DNA from: Sciurus carolinensis
Lineage: Eukaryota; Chordata; Mammalia; Rodentia; Sciuridae
NCBI RefSeq assembly: GCF_902686445.1
Contig: NC_062213.1
Location: 139,150,491-139,214,490 of the forward strand
Direction: 5' to 3'
Length of the DNA: 64,000 bases
Numbering within the stretch: the first letter of the stretch is position 1; each line of letters starts with the position of its first letter. Positions 57,704 through 64,000 of the stretch are shown in pieces. A model generated the notes under the pieces. The model did not search any database. It saw nothing but the letters and a program-made list of their open reading frames with translations, and was not told the origin of the DNA. The position numbers were made by a program, and so were the translations under genes.

Positions 57704-59111
57704 CTTATGAATGAAAAAGAGACAAATCAACCACTAAATGTTGAATTTTTCATTGGCTCTAGGAGATTGTTATTATAATGGACATTAAAAGACAAATGCA
57801 TCTATCAGCCTGTTAAAATTAATGTTGTTATCCAAATGGATCTAGGGTATTTAATGTTTATTAAATACATTTTTCCATAAAACATAAATAAAATGCCCTT
57901 GTTTGGACTTTTTTGAAGTTCTGTGTAAAACGGAGGAAACATTCATTAATGTTTCTGGCCCTATCCACCCTTGAACCAAGAAAAGTTGGCTTATTTATAA
58001 ACAAAAGTCCCAATAACTTGCCTTCCCAGGATTATAAATTCCTACTATGAATCATTCTGTATTGTCTGATGTATTTTCTAAATTTAGGATGCAATTTATT
58101 ATCTAAATCCTTACGTGATTCAAGACTTTTGCCCTTTGCTCTTCAATGTGTAAAAATAAAAGTCTCTGAATCCACAGCAAAATGTAACACAATAAAAACC
58201 TCTTTGTTTTAGAAAATTACATGTCAGTACTGTGTAATCTATGCTACCAATTAACTAACAATGATAATTATAAGTTTTTGAAAGCTAACAAATTTGTTGT
58301 TTTATCTTAGAGATGATGTTGATTTTTTTTTTCATGTTCTTTCAAGAGTTTTTCCCCCTTACCTCATTTTACAAGGCCCACTTTTTTAAGGGCACAAAAC
58401 TATTTATAACAATGGATGTTTTAGGAATTGGCAAACTGCAAAATCCTAGATGGAATGGCAGAATAGCCCCTCAAGGAGGGAATGGACTTTATTTATTCTC
58501 GTTGAGTTCCAAATGCACAAAAATAAAGGGCTTGCCAGTTGCCAGTGGGAAGTGAACATAATTATGACTTCACAGCTGCTTCTCCTAAAGAAAAAGGAGA
58601 GAGAGAAAAAAGGAAGAGTCATGCCTTTTTTTTTTTTTTTGCACTTCATCTAAAAGGAATATGCACAAAGGGAATATATTTATGCCAGATATAAGAAGCC
58701 ATAATCAAAGTAATACTGTAGTACCAAACTCATGCCAAGAAATTCAGAAATCTTGGCTTGGAAGACTATAAATCAGAGTTGTGCATCTACACTACTCTAG
58801 TAATTAGGGCAAACTATAGAAAATCAAGGTCCTCAAATATGATCCCACTAGCTTATTTTACCTGATACAAGTACAGTGGTTTTTCAGCAAAATTGTCATC
58901 ATCTGCCTTACTGGGTTGACATTTGCTATGGGATTCTGTTCAGAGAATAATTCAAAACTTGATGGGTCTGACTCCAAAGCATGTGACTTAAGGAAGGACC
59001 TCTGGAAATTTTTGTCTGGAGGCTTAGAAATTAAACTTTATAAATGCTACAAGGTAGTCAAGGTTACCATTCTCACCTTCCAGGGCTGATAAATCATTTA
59101 ATCTGCAACGG
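57704..59111. other. Unique sequence, no gene seen
   Basis: No exon recognised. A T14 run at 58627-58640 and an adjacent purine-rich stretch are the only simple tracts. The mirrored open stretches at 58313-58653 lack domains. Confidence 0.5.
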
Positions 59112-59360
59112 TTGTTGGAAACGTTTTCTGTAAATGATTCAATTGTAAATATTTTAGACTTTGTAGGTCATAAGATCTCTTCTCCATCTACTGGATTCTG
59201 CTACTGTCACATGAAAATAGTTATGTCACAAAAAGACATGCAAATGAATGAGTCTACAGTCTAGTAAAGTTTTGTTTATTAAAAATAGGCAGTAGTTGGG
59301 TTTGGTCCTAAACCATAGATGTAGAACCAAAAACCATTTGGAGAACCATGATAGAGAAAA
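59112..59360 (+). mobile_element. hAT-Charlie-type MITE relic
   Basis: Same family as 41221-41408: GTTTTCTGTAAATGATTCAA, GTAAATATTTTAGACTTTGT, then GTCATAAGATCTCTTCTCC, AAAGTTTTGTTTATTAAAAA and TAGTTGGGTTTGGTCC. It is diverged and non-coding. Confidence 0.65.
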
Positions 59361-60494
59361 TTCCAGTCTTAAAGCTGGAATTGCAATTGCTAAATGGTTA
59401 TGTGACTATTTATCAATAGTGGCCATTAAAATTTTTAAGAATAATTTTAGATATGAATTTTTTTTTGTCAACTAGAAATTAAGAGATGGGCATTAAAGCA
59501 GTCCTTATTGAAAACGCTGCAAAAACACTCTGGTTTCTAGCTTCCTTGAAAAAAGCATGGTAACAAGCAACTTCATATAGGAACTTACAATGCAACCAAA
59601 ACTCCAAATATGTTTTATCCTCATTGGTTTCTAGAAGATGTGACAAATAGGAAAAAAAAGATGAGCAATTAACTTTATTTCCATACAGATATTTTCAGGA
59701 TAGGGAGAAAGGAGATAACTGTTGAATAGACTTAATTGTGAATCTGTTGAGAAAGCCTTGTTAAAAAAAAAATCTCTTTAGTCTGCCTCTGCATTCACAG
59801 ACTACCTGAATCTGCTGAAGAAACATTAAATGATCTGAGTGATAACTACAAGTGCATCCAAGGCGATGCCTTTCTCTGGTTCTTCCAGTAATCTACATCG
59901 ACCTCTGTATGCCACTTAACTTCTATTTGATCTATTTCCCAATTTATAAAATAAAGGAGAATAAAGAGATGTCTGTAAAGTGGTTTGAAAGCCCCAGTGA
60001 AAGGCCCTCTGAAATACAGGATGTCTGAGTTTCAAAGAGTCAGGAGGACACTTGGCTATTGAGAATACATTTTAAATCATGTAAGTGGACACAATGGTAT
60101 TCTGTGAATGCCATGTTACTCAGCAGTATTCCAGAGGGTCAAATAGATAAGGAGGACATGAAAGTTTAATATTCAAGTTAAATCTTTTAATTAAAACAGA
60201 CACCAGAGAAATACATAGAGGAAATGAGTTTTGAATCAAAAGTGGCTATTTTGTGATGTCAACATAGATACATAGACACAAATTCACCCAGACATTTTTC
60301 AAAGGCCCTTTTATATATAATCAAGGCACACCAGTTTTGACTTTTTCTGCGTTTTAGTTACTTTTTTCCTTATTCTCTTTTCTTTCATAATGTTCTCTTT
60401 CTACTGTCATAGACCCCACCTTGAACATTTTTAGTAGTTCATATAATGTCATAAAATCAATATAATGGAAGCAGCATAAAACAGAGGTGTGCTG
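59361..60494. other. Unique sequence, no gene seen
   Basis: No supported repeat or exon. Confidence 0.5.
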
Positions 60495-60650
60495 GACTCT
60501 TTTTCAGAATATGTAAGTGTATCATTTGCTTTCTTTGACCTTTAGTTTCTCGATCAGTAAGGGAGATAATAAGAAGCTTGCAGTTCTTTCAGGAGGCTGA
60601 ATGAGATATTGAATGAGAAAGTGCTTAGGAAGTATAGGTGTTCACTAGTC
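60495..60650 (+). mobile_element. MIR SINE
   Basis: TTGACCTTTAGTTTCTCGAT, then CAGTAAGGGAGATAATAAGA and GAATGAGATATTGAATGAGA are in MIR order (CCTCAGTTTCCTCATCTGT ... GATAATAATA ... GGATTAAATGAG). Confidence 0.55.
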
Positions 60651-61724
60651 AAGACTCCACTTTGAGTTGGAAGGAAGGATGCTGATTGAGATACTTGTAC
60701 TTGCTTAATTTCTCAAAGAGAGTGAAAGTACAAATAATTGCAGTCTTCTGCACAAAGGAAGCAGTGACATGACAGCTTTCATTGTCATAATGTCCTCATT
60801 GCAAGATATTTAACATCTCTTGAACCCATCCAGAAATGTCAGTCACACCTTGCCATGGTTGCCATGAAGGTCAAGAACACTCTTTTGTATTCTTAAAACC
60901 TCCTAAAGGGTTCATACTAAATCTGAATGATAAGTTAAAGCAGTTGTGAATCCAAATGGCAATGGAATATCTTTTATTTTGGAATTAAAAGTTAAAGATA
61001 TATTCATGAATATGCCAGTAGACCTGGACCCCTTCTTGATGACCTGCATTCTGCTTCAAGAGGCATGGGTGGGAGATTTTTATGAATTAAACATGTGAAA
61101 ATAGCTTCAATGATCAAACAGATCCATGCCCCTCCCTTCCCTTTTCCCCTTGTTTAAGCAATGTAGAGCCAAGGCAAAATGGTTACGAGTCCCTGCAGTC
61201 TGACTTAAACCATCTGACTGCAGTCACAGAGGTCACATGGCAGTTGATGATAGTCAGGGCTGGTGACAAGCCATCTGAGTTGGGGGTCCTTCATCTGTTG
61301 ATTGACTTTAAGTGATCTATACAAGTGAAATGTGAGAGGTAGAATAAAAAGAAGTTTCTACGTTACCTATTACAGAGGTATGTCATTTATGAAAGGAGAG
61401 GAAGGAGGTGGAGGGAATCAGACTTAAAAGATTACTTAATTGTATGACACGTTTGGAGAATACAGTTGCAGACATACTGAGCTTTTGTTCCCATTTAATA
61501 GATCGTGAAATGTTTTAGTGAATACTCCTTAAGAACAACACAGGGGAAGTTTAGACTTAAGAATTTATGAACACATTTTTCTTTCATCTGATTATTTTGA
61601 TTGATTCTACTGTGAATAAGTTAATAATTATTCTGAGAGTCTGTGCAGACTGCCTGGAAATACAAATGCAGGGTTGACTGGTCTGGGGAGAAATACTTAC
61701 ACACTAACGGCACCCATTCATTGG
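60651..61724. other. Unique sequence, no gene seen
   Basis: No supported repeat or exon. Confidence 0.5.
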
Positions 61725-61905
61725 GGTCTTAATGTATGCACAGCTATTTTCCAAACAATTATATGTACTTAGTTTTCCTCTTCATACGTAAATCTGTAAT
61801 GCCGGTATTATCATTGTCTGCATTTAAGTGAAGATTGAGAAGTTGGAAAGTTGAATACCTTACTTGAGATCACATGGTCAGTAAGAAAAGAACCTAACAT
61901 CAGAG
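61725..61905 (-). mobile_element. MIR SINE, antisense
   Basis: GTATTATCATTGTCTGCATT, then AAGTGAAGATTGAGAAGTTG and GAGATCACATGGTCAGTAAG follow the antisense MIR order (ATTATTATCCCCATTTTACA ... CAAGGTCACACAGCTAGTAAG). Confidence 0.6.
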
Positions 61906-63044
61906 AAAAAGCTGCCCATGCACGGGGTTCTTACCTGGTCTGGTGGGCATGCCAAGGCAGAAATGAAGAATGGAAGGTGCTGACAGAGCAGAGGAAGTGA
62001 TAGCAAGACAGATCAAGTGGACCCCATAGTGCTCCTTAGGAGGCCTAATACTGAGAACTTGAGAAGTTCATAGTTCCTAAACTGTGTAGATGCCGGGTGC
62101 AGAGGATATCTATTTAGTGTAATTAAAACCCTTCATTCTCCAGAAAGGGAATGTGAGTCTACCATGTACAAAAAGACAAACTAAATCAACAGATGAGAAG
62201 ATTTATCTGCATGACCCTTAAAGGAAACATATCCATCCCTCCCCACTCTGTCATACTGTATCTACTAGAGGAGACTTTTAAAGAAAGATCTCAGTGCATG
62301 CTGGGTGGCCATGAATTTCCCCTTGACTCACAGACAGATAAAAGCAATTTGACTTCTAGTCACCAGGAAACAGGAAGTCTCTCCCATGGTCTTTTGATCT
62401 TTTGTTGCTCTGAGGAGGCCCACATATCATTGCTTTGCCACTTCAGGCCATTAAACCCATTTTGCTCCTTTATATATCTGCTAAACATAGACACCGAAAT
62501 GAAGAAATACAGCCTAAATAAAGACACCAATAACAGCTTGCAGGAAGTATTGAAAACAGTTCTGTATGTTAGATGCACATACCTTTTCCACTGTGGGCTT
62601 TAAAGGTTCTCTCTTTGATCAGTCACAAGGTCACCTCACCACAGGTACAAAATTAGAAATTTTGAGGACTAATGAGCACTGAATTTTCACAGTGGATCAG
62701 TTAGAGGTTATTAAACACAGAGAATGTTGAAGTCACATGATGATATGAAGACAGAGGGGCTCACAGGTGTTCTTGCCTCATGTTCTGCAAATCAGCCACA
62801 ACTGTAGCTGCTGGTGGTGACACTTCTGACTTTTAGTTCTGTGGGGTGTGCCTGAGCCACTAGGGAGGGGACCTACAGAAAAGCCATGAATGAGGAGGTA
62901 GACTGAGCCAAGATGTCTAGACAGTAGACCAGAGCACAGGAGGTTCCTCTCCAGGGCCAGGGTCTGTGATGGTGGGAACAGGCACCTTGTCAAATTCTCC
63001 ATTGATCAGGTTTCAGGCAGGCAGTATTGTATGGTGGGTAAGCT
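61906..63044. other. Unique sequence; one long open stretch of unknown meaning
   Basis: The plus-strand open stretch 62193-62603 (136 aa, MRRFICMTLKGNISIPPHSV start) is the longest outside L1. It has no recognisable domain, signal or splice context, and its residue mix looks like translated non-coding DNA. I do not call it a gene. Confidence 0.45.
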
Positions 63045-63255
63045 TGAATGGGAGTTTGGGAGATAAACAGAACTGATTTTGATTGCTGACAGGGCATGAT
63101 CTAATGTGACCATTGGAAAAATCACTTTACTCTCTAATGGACAGTCTTCTAGTCTATAAACTGAAATTAATATTGGTACTTCCTATATAGAATTGCTATG
63201 AGGACTACATACTAAATTCAAGGTCTGGCCCAGGGTGGGTGCTTCATTCATGGAG
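63045..63255 (+). mobile_element. MIR SINE
   Basis: The order includes AAAATCACTTTACTCTCTAA, CTTCTAGTCTATAAACTGAA, ATTGCTATGAGGACTACATA and a CTGGCCCAGGGTGGGTGCTT block (usually TGCCTGGCACATAGTAGGTG). Most of a MIR is represented. Confidence 0.6.
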
Positions 63256-64000
63256 TTTCCTGTCACCTAGCAGCTTACTAGGTGCTATCATAGGACACAT
63301 AGATGGTTTAAATGTCTGCTTCATCCTCCTCTGAGTTTATCCCTCTCCCACTGATCCTTGCTGCCCACTTCTTCTTATTTGATATTAGAGAAAGGAAGAG
63401 GGAGATAGAGATTTTAGGTCACTGTAGATAAAATTCACAAAGACAAACCCAGGGCTTCCCATATGATATTGAGAATAGAGAATGCTTTGGGGAACTCCCA
63501 GAAAGTTAATGTCATTTTCCCTTTAGATATCACAAAGAGGTCAGTGATTTATAATCTAGAAGAACAATAGGCAGGAAAGGTTCTCTACCTACTGTGAACG
63601 CAGGAACTGTCTTGCAAGACCTCCTAATGTAGTCAGAGCTTCAAAGAGCTGTAGAGCCCTTTTTCCCTAACTACCTGCTATGCTTGATCCCAGAGGCACT
63701 TCTGCTCTCCTCTGATTCTTTCTGGCTTAAAAAATTATTTTTTCCCCACCATTCTATTTTCTCTTCTCCAATCCTCTCTTTATTTCTTTCTCTTAATGTT
63801 CTGGCTTTGTGGCTGACCTCAGTGTACCCTCTCAAGGGCACTTAGCAAAGCTGTTGTCTCAGGCTCAGGTTTTCTCCCTGTCCTCTGACCAGTAATAGAA
63901 CAAAGGACAAAAGGCCACCTCTCCAAGTAACAATATCTCTTTATTAAAGCTTTGTTCTGCTGCACTGGGCCTTTTTTCTCTGATTCGCAGGACTTGTCGG
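63256..64000. other. Unique sequence, no gene seen
   Basis: Mixed pyrimidine-rich DNA (63715-63800), with no supported exon or repeat. Confidence 0.5.

Noticed and set aside
62193..62603. 136-aa plus-strand open frame as a possible gene
   Set aside because: No recognisable domain, no splice-site context and no promoter or polyadenylation layout. One frame of this length is expected by chance in 64 kb.
1..64000. A previously undescribed multi-gene system
   Set aside because: I looked on both strands for clustered genes, unusual repeats with spacers, and conserved frames outside repeats. Apart from L1 structure, nothing supports such a system in this window.

Overview
This window looks like nuclear DNA from a rodent, most likely a squirrel-type rodent (Sciuridae or a close relative). 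The evidence is composite SINEs that join a B1/7SL-like head to an ID/tRNA-like tail (13251-13423, 29012-29262, 38879-39080), rodent-style L1 elements, and a background of old mammalian repeats (MIR, L2-clade LINE, MER5A-like, Tigger/MER2-like, MaLR LTRs). The species call is inference. I found no host protein-coding exon, tRNA, rRNA or CRISPR array. The window reads as intergenic or deep intronic DNA.

At least 23 kb is L1, in four large copies that I label A to D. L1-A (+, 17781-27488) is a full-length older copy. It is split by L1-B (-, 19173-22832), a 5'-truncated copy nested in L1-A ORF1 with a 13-bp target-site duplication. L1-C (-, about 32651-38668) is full length with broken reading frames. 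L1-D (+, 50675-57690) is young and almost intact. It has a 14-bp perfect target-site duplication, a CpG-rich 5' UTR with a ~138-bp tandem repeat, an open ORF1 (342 aa), and an ORF2 whose only visible lesion is one missing T near 55218-55220. Older L1 3' ends lie at 7122-7325, 15372-16062 and 43888-44080. More decayed L1 relics probably lie at 13850-14470, 17420-17780 and 27502-28065.

Region by region: 1-12 kb is unique sequence with MaLR LTR fragments (633-1225, 7820-8035, 11575-11915), a Tigger/MER2-like DNA transposon (5645-5980), a 1.5-kb antisense L2-clade LINE relic (9560-11130) and a MER5A-like hAT element (11150-11326). 12-17.8 kb holds MIR, a SINE, L2 and old L1 pieces. 17.8-27.5 kb is the L1-A/L1-B nest, which forms a ~3.4-kb inverted repeat with a ~1.1-kb spacer. 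28-32.6 kb is mostly unique. 32.65-38.67 kb is L1-C, followed by a SINE with a clean duplication. 39-50.6 kb is mostly unique, with a hAT relic, a MaLR LTR interrupted by an L1 3' end, and a (TA)n tract. 50.67-57.69 kb is L1-D. 57.7-64 kb is unique with a hAT relic and MIRs.

There is no operon or multi-gene system to describe. The interesting biology is in the L1 lineage. Three full-length copies in one locus carry three different 5' UTRs. Younger copies carry a telomere-like (TTAGGG)n tract in the 3' UTR that the older copies lack. An A-tract in the ORF1 coiled coil varies in length while keeping frame. L1-D is close to coding competence.
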